Assembly: GCF_900113945.1 (NCBI RefSeq)
Contig: NZ_FORG01000004.1
Span: 124,001-188,000 of the forward strand
Origin: Xenorhabdus mauleonii
GTDB taxonomy: Bacteria; Pseudomonadota; Gammaproteobacteria; Enterobacterales; Enterobacteriaceae
Direction of reading: 5' to 3'
Length of the DNA: 64,000 nt
Positions 44,069 to 53,614 of the stretch are shown here, piece after piece; position 1 is the first letter of the stretch; each line of letters begins with the position of its first letter. The notes below the pieces were generated by a model that was not told the DNA's origin, ran no database searches, and saw only the letters and a program-made list of their open reading frames with translations. The position numbers and the translations under genes were made by a program.

Positions 44069-46072
44069 TTAGAACTTAACGTTAATTCGCGCCCAATAAG
44101 TACGACCCGGTTCGTTTACAGGTATTGATTTATCAGAAGGGTAACCAAAACCGCTGTTTCCGGCTAAATTAAGATGCTCGCTATACGTTTTATCAAAAAG
44201 GTTATCAACCCCAACGCTGAGTTGAACATTTTTATTCACTTTATAGGCAGTATTTGCAGACAGAATGGCGAAACCTTTGCTGCTGTCAAAATCTTTACCT
44301 ATCACGTTACCTTCACCAACCGCTACACGGTGCTGGCTGTTAACCAGACGCAGCAAACCAGTGCTGGCCCAATCCCCGTGTTCCCAAGTCAGACCGAAAC
44401 GAGCTTCTAATGGCGGTGTTTGTGGTAATGGACGATGGTTGGTGGTGTTTTGTGCCCAAGAATACGCCAAGCTGGCATCTGTTTTCCAATCATCGTTCAG
44501 TTGATAGGCAACACCCAATTCTCCCCCCATAATGGTGGCATCCACGTTTCCGGCATAGTTCATTTGATTCTTACCCGTACCTTGGTAGTGGAACAGAATA
44601 AAATCATCCACTTTGCCAATATAACCCGATACCCAACCTTTCAATCGCTTATCATCATATTGTGCGCCAATATCCAATTGAGTAGTTTTCTCACTCTTTA
44701 ACTTGTTAAAGTTATTGCTGTTTTTGGGGGAGAAAAGCTCCCAATAGTCAGGGAATCGTTCGGTATAACCAACACCGGCATAGAACATAACTGGCATATC
44801 TTTTAGATCATGTTCATATCGCACAAAACCCGAAGGAAGAGTGTCTTTGCGTTCTTGCTGGGTTGCATATTTATATACCGATGCGCGATCCAAACGGGCG
44901 CCGCCAATAATTTTATTGCGTTCAGCAACATCCCAGGTTAATTCACCAAAAATGCCATAATCGCGGAAACGGGCATTCTTTTTCCATCCATTATGAGCGG
45001 TGTTGGTTCGGTGAATATTGGTTTGCACATCTACACCGCTTTGCAGTTTAAAATCATCCCAGAACCAAGTTCCAGCCATGCGGCCACCCATCGTTAAACG
45101 ACCTGGTTTTGACACCATTGGGTGCTTAGAATGACGCAGGGAATAGTTGTCCATCACATGTTCGGTGTTGTTGTAGTAGAAATTGGATTCAAATTTGTCA
45201 AACACTTCACCGATATTGGACTTTTCAAAACGCACTCCCACGCTTTTTCGCTTGAATTGAGTGCCATCCATACCCCTTGTTGCGTAACGTGCTTCTCCAT
45301 CACCTTGTCCAGCGTTCAATTCAAGCAAGGTATCTTTATCAGGTGTCCAACCGAATGCGACATCCGTATTCCATTTATCCCAGCGGGAAGGAATACGCTT
45401 GCCATCGCCATCTTTATAATCATCAGCACGAGACTTATTGCCAATCATCCGGATATAGCCCAGCTCACTCCCAATGCTGATATCTGCATTACCGTCCCAG
45501 CGACCATTAGAACCGACAACTGTGCTGACGTTACCTTGCGCACCTAACTTTTCAAATTGTGGACGAGTCCGTTCGAAACGAATTGTGCCCGCAGAGTTAC
45601 CCGGCCCCCAAAGTACAGTTTGAGGCCCTTTGATCAAGCTGAGTACATCATAGCTTTCGGGGGAAATGTAAGAGCTTGGTGCATCCATTCGCCCACCACA
45701 AGCGCCCAGAACTTCACCGTCATCAATGAGCATACGTAAACGAGAGCCAAACATGCCACGGAATACCGGGTCGCCATTAGTACCGCCATTGCGGACTTGA
45801 GAAAAACCCGGAATGGTTTTCAGATAGTCTGAACCATCACTGGCAGGTATTGGCTGGCGGGGAGTTTTTAATGAAGTCGCGATATTAAGCGGTGAAACGG
45901 CAGGGGCAGCTACGATTATGACTGATTCGCTTTCATTGGTAACAACGTGTGTTTCTTTTTCCTCTTTTTTATTGTGCTCCACATCAGCAGCCCAGCCACT
46001 GATTGGTACAGCAAGCGCCATGGTTAACGCGGTTGCCAGAGGGGATATGCGAAACAATTGTGCAGTAGACAT
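44069..46072 (-). CDS. TonB-dependent copper receptor (OprC/NosA-like)
   Basis: 667-residue outer-membrane receptor. Signal peptide of about 28 residues; TonB-box-like VIIVAAPA; plug domain with the GACGGRMDAPSSYISPE segment diagnostic of the copper-receptor subfamily; 22-strand barrel ending with RTYWARINVKF. It should bind and import copper, powered by TonB. It lies downstream of a DUF2946 gene in the same direction, an association common for copper-linked genes. The barrel is complete with no frameshift. Confidence 0.92.
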   Translation of the reverse strand: MSTAQLFRISPLATALTMALAVPISGWAADVEHNKKEEKETHVVTNESESVIIVAAPAVSPLNIATSLKTPRQPIPASDGSDYLKTIPGFSQVRNGGTNGDPVFRGMFGSRLRMLIDDGEVLGACGGRMDAPSSYISPESYDVLSLIKGPQTVLWGPGNSAGTIRFERTRPQFEKLGAQGNVSTVVGSNGRWDGNADISIGSELGYIRMIGNKSRADDYKDGDGKRIPSRWDKWNTDVAFGWTPDKDTLLELNAGQGDGEARYATRGMDGTQFKRKSVGVRFEKSNIGEVFDKFESNFYYNNTEHVMDNYSLRHSKHPMVSKPGRLTMGGRMAGTWFWDDFKLQSGVDVQTNIHRTNTAHNGWKKNARFRDYGIFGELTWDVAERNKIIGGARLDRASVYKYATQQERKDTLPSGFVRYEHDLKDMPVMFYAGVGYTERFPDYWELFSPKNSNNFNKLKSEKTTQLDIGAQYDDKRLKGWVSGYIGKVDDFILFHYQGTGKNQMNYAGNVDATIMGGELGVAYQLNDDWKTDASLAYSWAQNTTNHRPLPQTPPLEARFGLTWEHGDWASTGLLRLVNSQHRVAVGEGNVIGKDFDSSKGFAILSANTAYKVNKNVQLSVGVDNLFDKTYSEHLNLAGNSGFGYPSDKSIPVNEPGRTYWARINVKF

Positions 46073-46192
46073 AAAAAATATTCCTTAATTAACAACAAAT
46101 CCTGTTTTTTAGAATTTGTGTGACACAAGTCCAGCTTGTCTTACCAAAATGGCAGAACAAGAAAAATAAAATGATTTATTCCAGATAAGTGA

Positions 46193-46630
46193 TTAATTAA
46201 GGGGCGGGGCGCGCGGTTGTGATTCACCATAAAACAGTTGAACGATTGGGCGATAAAGACGTGGTGCGGGTGGCGCCCGTGAAATGATTAACAGCAATAA
46301 AATAAAGGGAATAAAACTCCCTGCCAATAATGGCAGGTTAATCAAAAGCTGGCAGTAACCACAGGCAATATCATCCATCAATCCCGTATGGGTATGATCA
46401 ATACCATGATGATTCATGGAGTGCGATGATAATTGATGATGTGAAGTAGGCATGTCAGGCATAGACATGCTGTGATTTATTTCACTTTTTATGCTATCAC
46501 GATAGTGCTCCAGTGTTTTTGATACCACTGGCGCGATGAACAGCATCAAAATCGACAATAAGGCGATAAAGGCAGGTGTTCGGCGTATTGATAGGCGAAA
46601 AAGCGATAACAAGTTAGTGATCCAGATCAA
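46193..46630 (-). CDS. DUF2946 membrane protein, copper-associated
   Basis: About 145 residues. Two hydrophobic segments flank a His/Met-rich stretch (HSMSMPDMPTSHHQLSSHSMNHHGIDHTHTG written in parts: SMSMPDMPTSHH then SHSMNHHGIDHTH) and the family motif ACGYCQLL. Met, His and Cys would suit copper binding in the periplasm. The frame follows a TAG, so only TTG starts are possible (46630 or 46609); the exact start is uncertain. First gene of the copper-receptor operon, 120 bases before it. Confidence 0.78.
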   Translation of the reverse strand: MIWITNLLSLFRLSIRRTPAFIALLSILMLFIAPVVSKTLEHYRDSIKSEINHSMSMPDMPTSHHQLSSHSMNHHGIDHTHTGLMDDIACGYCQLLINLPLLAGSFIPFILLLLIISRAPPAPRLYRPIVQLFYGESQPRAPPLN

Positions 46631-46839
46631 TTCCCACTACAATGGGCGCCGATTTTACTGCATTTTTGCTGAAGTTGTGAAAATAATTTTCAGGTTCTTT
46701 GATCAACAATTCAAAAATTAGACAATCAATTTTTAATCAACAAGTTAAACACCAAAGTAATAACAACTCACCTTGGTGCTTAAATAAAGACCCTAATTTT
46801 ATAGTAAAAAAATGAGAACATTTTTCGGTCTAAAGGGAG

Positions 46840-46971
46840 TTAAATAGGCTGCCAGCATATACTTATACATGGTGGTTCCCCATCGCTTTTTTCAGCATAA
46901 GAAAATTGAACACTGCCAATTAAAAGCGATACAACAAATAGTTTCGTCAACATTTTTCCAAAAAAACGCAT
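46840..46971 (-). CDS. 43-residue secreted peptide precursor (too short for usual ORF cut-offs)
   Basis: From ATG 46969-46971 the frame reads MRFFGKMLTKLFVVSLLIG, then SVQFSYA, then EKSDGEPPCISICWQPI and stop. The first 26 residues form a good Sec signal peptide (basic start, hydrophobic core, S-Y-A cleavage site), leaving a mature peptide of 17 residues with two Cys. A GGGG site lies seven bases upstream; an inner ATG at 46953 is also possible. An AT-rich hairpin with a T-run lies just after it, at about 46801-46826 on the plus-strand numbering. Function unknown. Confidence 0.5.
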   Translation of the reverse strand: MRFFGKMLTKLFVVSLLIGSVQFSYAEKSDGEPPCISICWQPI

Positions 46972-47393
46972 TATACTGCCCCATTATATTATCTACAGAT
47001 GAATATCAATTTAGCTGCAAATATATTAAATAATGATTCAGTGTAATTCGTATAATGAAAAATAGTTATTAATTGATAACCATTTAATTCCCAGGTAAAT
47101 CATAATGCTATTTATTTACAATCCATTTAATCCAAAAATAATTCATTTATTACATTAGTTCGATTTATTTTGCGAGTGACGGTTAAAGTGCCGTCTGTTA
47201 AGAAAAACAGACAGATTCTGTGACAACTTTAACGTCTTGCAATAGTTTGAATTAAAAATCAATTGGTTGAGTAAGATTTGTGAATTTCATTTACATAAGT
47301 AAACTCATAACTAATGATTCTATAATTGAGATTTAACTTGAGCGTATTTTCATTGCAAACTCTTTGTTACAACCTTGTGGGAGGAGTTAAAAA
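46972..47393. other. Leader region of the aminotransferase operon
   Basis: 422 AT-rich bases without a gene. At 47182-47233 an inverted repeat GTTAAAGT / ACTTTAAC encloses a second hairpin CTGTT-AAGAAA-AACAG. It is 160 bases before the aminotransferase ATG and could be a folded leader or an operator. Confidence 0.45.
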
Positions 47394-48755
47394 ATGTCAG
47401 ATAACAATATGGTTAAAACCCATCAGTTTCAAACTGTTCCTTCTCAATCACTAAATTTGAAATCGCACTGGATGCCATTTAGTGCCAATCGTCATTTTCA
47501 ACAAGATCCACGCATAATTACCTCAGCAGAAGGAAGCTGGCTGGTCGATGAGCAAGGCCGACGTATTTACGACAGCTTATCTGGCCTGTGGACTTGTGGG
47601 GCTGGGCACTCACGTGACGAAATACGTCAGGCTGTTTCCAAGCAGTTGGGAACGCTGGACTATTCCCCTGGTTTCCAATACGGCCACCCATTGTCATTTA
47701 AATTGGCCGATAAAATTGCAAGTCTCATGCCCGGAGACTTAAATCACGTATTTTTCACCAGCTCAGGTTCAGAATCAGCAGATACCGCGGTAAAAATTGC
47801 GCGTGCTTATTGGCGAATCAAAGGGCAATCGTCAAAAACCAAATTTATTGGCCGCGCCCGTGGCTATCATGGTGTCAATATCGCGGGTACCAGCCTTGGC
47901 GGCATTAGCGGTAACCGCAAAATGTTTGGCCAATTTATGGATGTGGATCATTTGCCGCATACATTACAAGCCAATATGGCGTTTACCAAAGGAATGCCAT
48001 CTACCGGTGGCCCTGAATTGGCGAATGAGCTGTTAAAAATTATTGAGTTGCATGATGCCAGTAATATTGCAGCCGTTATTGTCGAACCTGTTTCTGGCTC
48101 TGCCGGTGCGATTATTCCGCCGTTGGGTTATTTGCAACGCCTGCGGGAAATATGCACCCAACACGACATTTTGCTGATTTTCGATGAAGTGATTACCGGC
48201 TTTGGCCGCTTGGGGCACTGGAGCGGCGCTGAGTATTTTGGGGTAACCCCCGATCTCCTTAATTTCGCCAAACAAATTACCAATGGCGCCATTCCCTTGG
48301 GAGGCGTTGTCGCATCAAGCCAAATTTATGATGCGTTTATGTCACAGCCTCTGCCTGAACATATGGTCGAGTTCAGCCACGGTTATACCTATTCCGGTCA
48401 TCCGGTTGCCTGTGCAGCTGCATTAGCCTCATTGGAACTGCTGGAAAAAGAGAATTTGTTGCAACAATCCGCTGAATTAGCGCCGCACTTTGAACAGGCT
48501 TTACATCACCTGAAAGATTGCCCAAATGTGGTGGATATTCGTAATTGCGGGCTGGTGGGCGCCATTCAAATCGCGCCACGGGAAGGTGATGGCGTTGTCC
48601 GGCCTTTTGAAGCAGGTATGGCATTGTGGAAAGCGGGATTTTATGTACGTTTTGGGGGCGATACATTGCAATTCGGCCCGATGTTCAATGCCAAAAAAGA
48701 TGATTTAGATCGCTTGTTCAATGCGGTAGGTGATGTTTTACACCTGATTAAATAA
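47394..48755 (+). CDS. Omega-amino acid (beta-alanine):pyruvate aminotransferase
   Basis: 453-residue class III PLP aminotransferase. The blocks DSLSGLWTCGAGHSRDEI, FFTSSGSESADTAVKIARAYW, LLIFDEVITGFGRLGHWSGAEYFGV and the lysine segment NFAKQITNGAIPLGGV match beta-alanine:pyruvate transaminases. Product from beta-alanine would be malonate semialdehyde plus alanine, in the cytosol. GGGAGGAG precedes the ATG. The dehydrogenase gene that would use the product starts 17 bases downstream. Confidence 0.9.
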   Translation: MSDNNMVKTHQFQTVPSQSLNLKSHWMPFSANRHFQQDPRIITSAEGSWLVDEQGRRIYDSLSGLWTCGAGHSRDEIRQAVSKQLGTLDYSPGFQYGHPLSFKLADKIASLMPGDLNHVFFTSSGSESADTAVKIARAYWRIKGQSSKTKFIGRARGYHGVNIAGTSLGGISGNRKMFGQFMDVDHLPHTLQANMAFTKGMPSTGGPELANELLKIIELHDASNIAAVIVEPVSGSAGAIIPPLGYLQRLREICTQHDILLIFDEVITGFGRLGHWSGAEYFGVTPDLLNFAKQITNGAIPLGGVVASSQIYDAFMSQPLPEHMVEFSHGYTYSGHPVACAAALASLELLEKENLLQQSAELAPHFEQALHHLKDCPNVVDIRNCGLVGAIQIAPREGDGVVRPFEAGMALWKAGFYVRFGGDTLQFGPMFNAKKDDLDRLFNAVGDVLHLIK

Positions 48756-48772
48756 AACCGAAAGGAAAGAGC

Positions 48773-50269
48773 ATGCAAACAATTACGCATTTAATTAATG
48801 GTGAAATCACTACAGCAAACGGCAGAACAGCAGCAATATTTAATCCGTCTACCGGAAATATCATACGTCAGGTTGAAATGGCGAACACGGAGAGGGTTCA
48901 GCAAGCAATTATCGCAGCTAAAGCAGCGTTGCCCGCTTGGCGTAATACACCACCCGCCAAGCGGGCACAGATATTGTTCCGCTTTAAGCAACTGCTTGAA
49001 CAACACGAAGAACAGATAATCAGGCTCATTAGCGAAGAACACGGTAAAACGTTGGAAGATTCTGCGGGAGAACTTAAAAGGGGAATTGAAAACGTAGATT
49101 TTGCTACCGCTGCGCCGGAATTATTGAAAGGTGAGTTTAATCGTAATGCAGGGCCTGATATTGATTCATGGAGTGATTTTCAGGCCGTAGGTGTTGTTGC
49201 AGGAATAACACCGTTTAATTTTCCTGCTATGGTGCCTTTATGGATGTATCCACTGGCAATCGCTTGTGGCAATACCTTTATCCTTAAACCTTCCGAACGC
49301 GCACCCAGTTCAGCATTGTATATTGCGGAATTACTCTCTCAGTCAGGTTTGCCAAAAGGCGTATTGAATGTTGTCAACGGTGACAAAGAAGCGGTTGATT
49401 GTTTAATTACATCCCCTGATGTGAAAGCGCTCAGTTTTGTTGGTTCGACATTAACGGCAGAATATATTTACAGTGAAGGGACGCGGCACGGAAAACGCGT
49501 TCAGGCACTGGGCGGAGCGAAGAATCATGCGGTCGTTATGCCAGATGCTGATTTAAATAACGCAGCCAGCTCGTTGATGGGGGCGGCTTATGGTTCAGCT
49601 GGTGAGCGTTGCATGGCAATTTCGGTTGCTGTATGTGTTGGGGATCAAACAGCTGATGCTTTAATTGAAAAATTAGTCCCGCAGATTCAGGCCCTTAAAA
49701 TTGGAGCAGGAACAGAGTACGGTCTGGATATGGGGCCATTAGTCACCAAAGCCCATTTGGAAAAAGTGTCTGGTTATATTACTGACGGTGTGAATTCTGG
49801 CGCTGAATTGATCGTTGATGGCAGGGATTTGTCTGTTACCGGACATGAAAATGGTTTCTTCATCGGTGGTTGTTTATTTGATCACGTCACACCAAACATG
49901 CGTATTTATCAGGAAGAGATTTTCGGGCCTGTGCTGTGCATTGTTCGTGTATCCAGTTTGGAAGAGGCCATTGCATTGATTAACGCCCATGAATATGGCA
50001 ATGGAACCTGTGTTTTTACAAATGACGGTGAAGTAGCCAGATTATTTGCTAATGAAATTGAAGTCGGTATGGTAGGAATCAATGTTCCATTGCCTGTTCC
50101 GGTTGCCTATCACAGTTTTGGCGGTTGGAAACGTTCATTGTTCGGTGATTTGTATGCCTATGGCCCGGATGGCGTACGTTTTTATACTCGTCGTAAAACT
50201 ATCACTCAACGTTGGATTAAACGTGAAAGCCATGAGGCAGCGCAATTTGCTTTTCCGAGCCATAACTAG
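48773..50269 (+). CDS. mmsA: Methylmalonate/malonate-semialdehyde dehydrogenase (CoA-acylating)
   Basis: 498-residue aldehyde dehydrogenase of the MMSDH type. The catalytic Cys lies in SAGERCMAISVAV, the signature that separates CoA-dependent MMSDH from other ALDHs. The N-terminal block FNPSTGNIIRQVEMAN and the C-terminal block VPVAYHSFGGWKRSLFGD also fit. It turns malonate semialdehyde to acetyl-CoA and CO2, or methylmalonate semialdehyde to propionyl-CoA, with NAD+. Pairing with the aminotransferase gives a complete beta-alanine catabolic route, like bauA/bauC in Pseudomonas. AAAGGAAAG precedes the ATG. Confidence 0.92.
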   Translation: MQTITHLINGEITTANGRTAAIFNPSTGNIIRQVEMANTERVQQAIIAAKAALPAWRNTPPAKRAQILFRFKQLLEQHEEQIIRLISEEHGKTLEDSAGELKRGIENVDFATAAPELLKGEFNRNAGPDIDSWSDFQAVGVVAGITPFNFPAMVPLWMYPLAIACGNTFILKPSERAPSSALYIAELLSQSGLPKGVLNVVNGDKEAVDCLITSPDVKALSFVGSTLTAEYIYSEGTRHGKRVQALGGAKNHAVVMPDADLNNAASSLMGAAYGSAGERCMAISVAVCVGDQTADALIEKLVPQIQALKIGAGTEYGLDMGPLVTKAHLEKVSGYITDGVNSGAELIVDGRDLSVTGHENGFFIGGCLFDHVTPNMRIYQEEIFGPVLCIVRVSSLEEAIALINAHEYGNGTCVFTNDGEVARLFANEIEVGMVGINVPLPVPVAYHSFGGWKRSLFGDLYAYGPDGVRFYTRRKTITQRWIKRESHEAAQFAFPSHN

Positions 50270-50350
50270 CCCAACTTTCACCCAGAATCATTCATGTATA
50301 GCAATTCACAAAAAACAAGCAAATTGAACAACAAAAATTATTAACCTATT

Positions 50351-50379
50351 AATTGAGCGGTAATTCACCGCTCAATTTT
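50351..50379 (+). terminator. Terminator of the beta-alanine operon
   Basis: Perfect 11-bp stem AATTGAGCGGT / ACCGCTCAATT with an AATTC loop, then TTTAC, 82 bases after mmsA. Confidence 0.82.
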
Positions 50380-50514
50380 ACTGCGCTTGTTATTCGCTTT
50401 ATGAATAATTAAGAAGTTCGTCATGCAGTTGAATGAAATTAGTAGTGAAGTGTTGTAGCATTATGTTAGTAAATAAACCCGCAACTAAAACTTGATGAAA
50501 CCCCATACGATAAT

Positions 50515-50946
50515 ATGAAAACAAATGAAATCACGGAATTAATGGAAAGCAAATACCCAAAAGCAGGACGTTGGGTATTTGGTGATTCTGCTGCCATGCA
50601 AGACGAATTGGCTGTACTTGTGAATCAAGGCATAAAAACAGCAACAACTTGCCCGTTCGAGGCTTACACTGCCTATGAGTCAGGCGATGGAAAAATGACG
50701 GTGGGAAATCATTATGTTGTCTTTGACAGCAAAGATCATCCAGTTTGCGTTGCAAGGGTCACAGCCATGCATCTCATGCAATTTTCAGAGATGACCGAGG
50801 AACTGGCATGGAAAGAAGGCGAGGGAGATAGAAGTTTACTTCATTGGCAACAAGAGCATCAGTGCTTTTTCGAAAGGCTGGGTATTTTTGCATCTGATAT
50901 GGAAATTGTTGTGATCGAATTTAAGGTAGTTGAAAACATTCAATAA
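50515..50946 (+). CDS. ASCH domain protein
   Basis: 143 residues. The fold markers of the bacterial stand-alone ASCH family are present: W-x-FGDS near the start, GIKTATTCPFEAY, VGNHYVVFDSKDHPVCVARVT, and the closing ELAWKEGEGDRSLLHWQQEHQCFF. Such proteins resemble PUA-like RNA-binding domains, and a Zymomonas relative is a ribonuclease. A single gene with no obvious partner. Confidence 0.87.
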   Translation: MKTNEITELMESKYPKAGRWVFGDSAAMQDELAVLVNQGIKTATTCPFEAYTAYESGDGKMTVGNHYVVFDSKDHPVCVARVTAMHLMQFSEMTEELAWKEGEGDRSLLHWQQEHQCFFERLGIFASDMEIVVIEFKVVENIQ

Positions 50947-51018
50947 GTTAAAAATAGCAAGCTGTAATAATACGTTACGTTAACGACTTTTGGGTTAGCT
51001 CTAATATTATATTCTCTG

Positions 51019-51042
51019 TTCAAGCTGCTTTTGCGGCTTGAA
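51019..51042. other. Hairpin between ASCH and OYE genes
   Basis: TTCAAGC-TGC-TTTT-GCG-GCTTGAA, a 7-bp outer stem, 73 bases after the ASCH stop and about 80 before the OYE ATG. It may terminate the ASCH transcript; no clean T-run follows. Confidence 0.4.
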
Positions 51043-51124
51043 ATCTACTTCAGCTCCTTTTTCATTGATTAACTAGATTATTTTTTTAATAAACGACAAA
51101 CCAATTATTAAAAAGGGACATCTT

Positions 51125-52252
51125 ATGATCGACAATTCTGTTTTTACCGATTTATTCTCTCCAGCCAAGCTAGGCGAAATTGAACTTTCCAACCGTATAG
51201 TCATGGCTCCTTTGACGCGCAGCCGCTCGAACAAGGAAGGTATTCCAACCGAGCTTAATGCAACATATTATGCCCAACGTGCCAGTGCCGGTTTGATTAT
51301 CTCAGAAGCCACTAATATTTCAGCGCAAGGACTTGGCTACACAATGACTCCAGGCATCTGGACAGAAGAGCAAGTCGCTGGCTGGAAAATAGTTACCGAT
51401 GCTATTCATGCTGCTGGTGGAAAGATAGTCATGCAATTATGGCATGTTGGCCGCTGTTCCCATGTCGATCTTCAACCTAATCACGAAGCCCCTGTGGCTC
51501 CATCAGCCATTAAAGCCGATGGTATGGTTTTTACCGACAAAGGTATTCAAGAAGTTTCCATGCCTCGTGCACTCAGAACCGATGAGATCCCCGGCATTAT
51601 TGATCAATACAGGCATGCGGCTGTATGTGCTAAACGTGCAGGTTTTGATGGTGTAGAAATTCACTCAGCCAACAATTATCTTCTGGAACAATTCATACGT
51701 GACTCAACCAACCATCGTACAGATCAATACGGGGGTTCAATAGAAAACCGTACACGATTGGTTCTGGAAGTGGCAGAAGCCGTAACTCACATTTGGGGTG
51801 GTGGTCGCGTTGGTATTCGACTGTCTCCTGTGACACCAGAAGTCGGAAATACTCCACTTGATAGTGATGTGATGGCTACGTATGGTTATTTGATCCAGCA
51901 GCTCAATAAATTCAAGCTGGCATATCTTCACTTTGTTGAAGGAGCCACAGGACAAAATCGTAATGCTCCTGATGGCGTCGATTTAGATGCCCTAAGGGCT
52001 CTGTTTGATGGCGCGTATATTGGCAATAACGATTATGACCTTGAAATGGCAATTTCCCGTCGTGCAGAAAATAAGATTGATGCCGTCGCATTTGGGCGTC
52101 TGTTTATTTCCAATCCTGATTTGGTGGAACGCCTGCGTTATGGGATTGACTTAACAAGTAATTACAAAAATTCTCATTACGGTAATGGTGCGGCCGGCTA
52201 TATTGACTGGCCACAAGCAGATTTGTCTCATCTTGATTCTTCACACTCATAA
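51125..52252 (+). CDS. Old yellow enzyme family alkene reductase (NemA-like)
   Basis: 375-residue FMN-dependent TIM-barrel ene-reductase. NRIVMAPLTRSRS is the FMN-binding start, MQLWHVGR follows, EIHSANNYLLEQFIRD carries the substrate-binding His/Asn pair, and DQYGGSIENRTR and AFGRLFISNPDL close the barrel. It reduces activated C=C bonds or nitro-esters with NAD(P)H. The E. coli homologue NemA (365 residues) is the nearest well-known relative. It ends 24 bases before the aminopeptidase gene, so the two are probably co-transcribed. Confidence 0.9.
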   Translation: MIDNSVFTDLFSPAKLGEIELSNRIVMAPLTRSRSNKEGIPTELNATYYAQRASAGLIISEATNISAQGLGYTMTPGIWTEEQVAGWKIVTDAIHAAGGKIVMQLWHVGRCSHVDLQPNHEAPVAPSAIKADGMVFTDKGIQEVSMPRALRTDEIPGIIDQYRHAAVCAKRAGFDGVEIHSANNYLLEQFIRDSTNHRTDQYGGSIENRTRLVLEVAEAVTHIWGGGRVGIRLSPVTPEVGNTPLDSDVMATYGYLIQQLNKFKLAYLHFVEGATGQNRNAPDGVDLDALRALFDGAYIGNNDYDLEMAISRRAENKIDAVAFGRLFISNPDLVERLRYGIDLTSNYKNSHYGNGAAGYIDWPQADLSHLDSSHS

Positions 52253-52276
52253 CAACTTCATGCAAAAGGAGTATTT

Positions 52277-53473
52277 ATGAGAAATATGAAAATATTAAAT
52301 ATGATGATGTTGTCCATCTCAGTGATGATGACCTCGAATGCGTTGGCTAATGGTAGTATCAATGAACCGAGGGCGCGAGATCTGGGTATTCCGCTCTCCG
52401 GAGTAACAGGAAAATATAACGCGATTACAGATGTAACTGGGGTAAAAGTGGGTTATTCAACCATCATAGAAGGTGATGGAAAGTTAGACGTTGGAAAAGG
52501 CCCAATAAGAACTGGTGTAACTGCGATATTGCCAAGGGGAAAGAAATTCAGCCCCGTGTTCTCCAGCATATTCTCTTTGAATGGAAATGGGGACATGACA
52601 GGCAGTCAATGGGTTGAAGAAGGTGGTTTTCTGGAGACACCCATATTGATAACCAATACCCACAGCGTGGGTGTTGTTAGAGATTCAACAATTAGCTGGA
52701 TGATTGATAATAATCTGACATCACCGCTAAAAGATGATTTATTTTGGTTACTGCCTGTAGTTGCTGAAACATGGGATGGAATTTTAAATGATATAAACGG
52801 AATGCATGTAAAAAAAGAACATGTCTACAGCGCGCTGGACAAGGCTAAATCCGGAATAATCGAAGAGGGAAATGTTGGTGGTGGAACGGGGATGAACCTT
52901 TTTAAATTCAAGGGCGGAACCGGCACTTCATCACGCGTTTTAGATAAAAAACAGGGCGGATATACCGTTGGAGTATTGGTTCAAGGTAACTTTGGCGATA
53001 AAGATGATTTGATTATTGCGGGCATTCCCGTTGGTAAAGAAATAGTAGGTTTTGACCCGATCTATCATGGAAGCAAGGAAAAATTAAAGGATGCGGGTTC
53101 CATTATCGTCGTGGTTGCCACTGATGCGCCATTGGTTCCTCACCAGTTAAATAAAATTGCGAAAAGAGTATCACTTGGGCTTGCAAAAGTAGGTGGAGTG
53201 GCCAGAAATACGAGTGGTGAGATATTTATCGCTTTTTCAACGGCAAACAATGATGCTTTCTCAAGAGAAGGGGTGAAAACAATTAAAATGCTGTCAAATG
53301 ACAGCCTCGACCCATTATATGAAGCGACAATCAATGCAACAGAAGAAGCCGTAATTAATGCTATGGTAGCAGCTAAAACCATGGTCGGAAGAAATGGCAA
53401 TACGTCTTATGCCATCCCTAAAGATAAGGTTAAAGAAATACTTAAAAGCCATAATCTTCTTTTGAAAGATTAA
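52277..53473 (+). CDS. Exported P1-family peptidase (BapA/DmpA-like beta-aminopeptidase)
   Basis: 398-residue N-terminal-nucleophile hydrolase precursor. Signal peptide to about residue 25 (SNALA/NG), so periplasmic or secreted. Family blocks: GVTGKYNAITDVTGVKVGY, EEGNVGGGTGM, GGYTVGVLVQGNFG, and the autocleavage point DAG/SIIVVVATDAPLVPHQL, making Ser275 the new N-terminal nucleophile of the small subunit. The family releases N-terminal beta-amino acids such as beta-alanine, or D-amino acids, from peptides. AAAGGAG precedes the ATG. The beta-alanine catabolic genes 2 kb upstream make a functional link plausible. Confidence 0.87.
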   Translation: MRNMKILNMMMLSISVMMTSNALANGSINEPRARDLGIPLSGVTGKYNAITDVTGVKVGYSTIIEGDGKLDVGKGPIRTGVTAILPRGKKFSPVFSSIFSLNGNGDMTGSQWVEEGGFLETPILITNTHSVGVVRDSTISWMIDNNLTSPLKDDLFWLLPVVAETWDGILNDINGMHVKKEHVYSALDKAKSGIIEEGNVGGGTGMNLFKFKGGTGTSSRVLDKKQGGYTVGVLVQGNFGDKDDLIIAGIPVGKEIVGFDPIYHGSKEKLKDAGSIIVVVATDAPLVPHQLNKIAKRVSLGLAKVGGVARNTSGEIFIAFSTANNDAFSREGVKTIKMLSNDSLDPLYEATINATEEAVINAMVAAKTMVGRNGNTSYAIPKDKVKEILKSHNLLLKD

Positions 53474-53522
53474 TCTGCCTGCACCTGCGCAATGGAATAG
53501 TAGCAAGTGAGGCACACTGAAA

Positions 53523-53556
53523 GTAAAGAAGCCATATATTTGTGGCTTCTTTACTC
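53523..53556. terminator. Bidirectional terminator
   Basis: Perfect 13-bp stem AGTAAAGAAGCCA / TGGCTTCTTTACT with an 8-base loop, between the convergent peptidase and ydeE genes. Confidence 0.85.
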
Positions 53557-53614
53557 AAATAAAATGGGTTTTATTTTCCGACAACAATACATGAATTAAA
53601 TAACAATGCCCCAA

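Noticed and set aside
45122-45547. 141-codon plus-strand ORF inside the TonB receptor gene
   Set aside because: Antisense shadow of the beta-barrel coding region.
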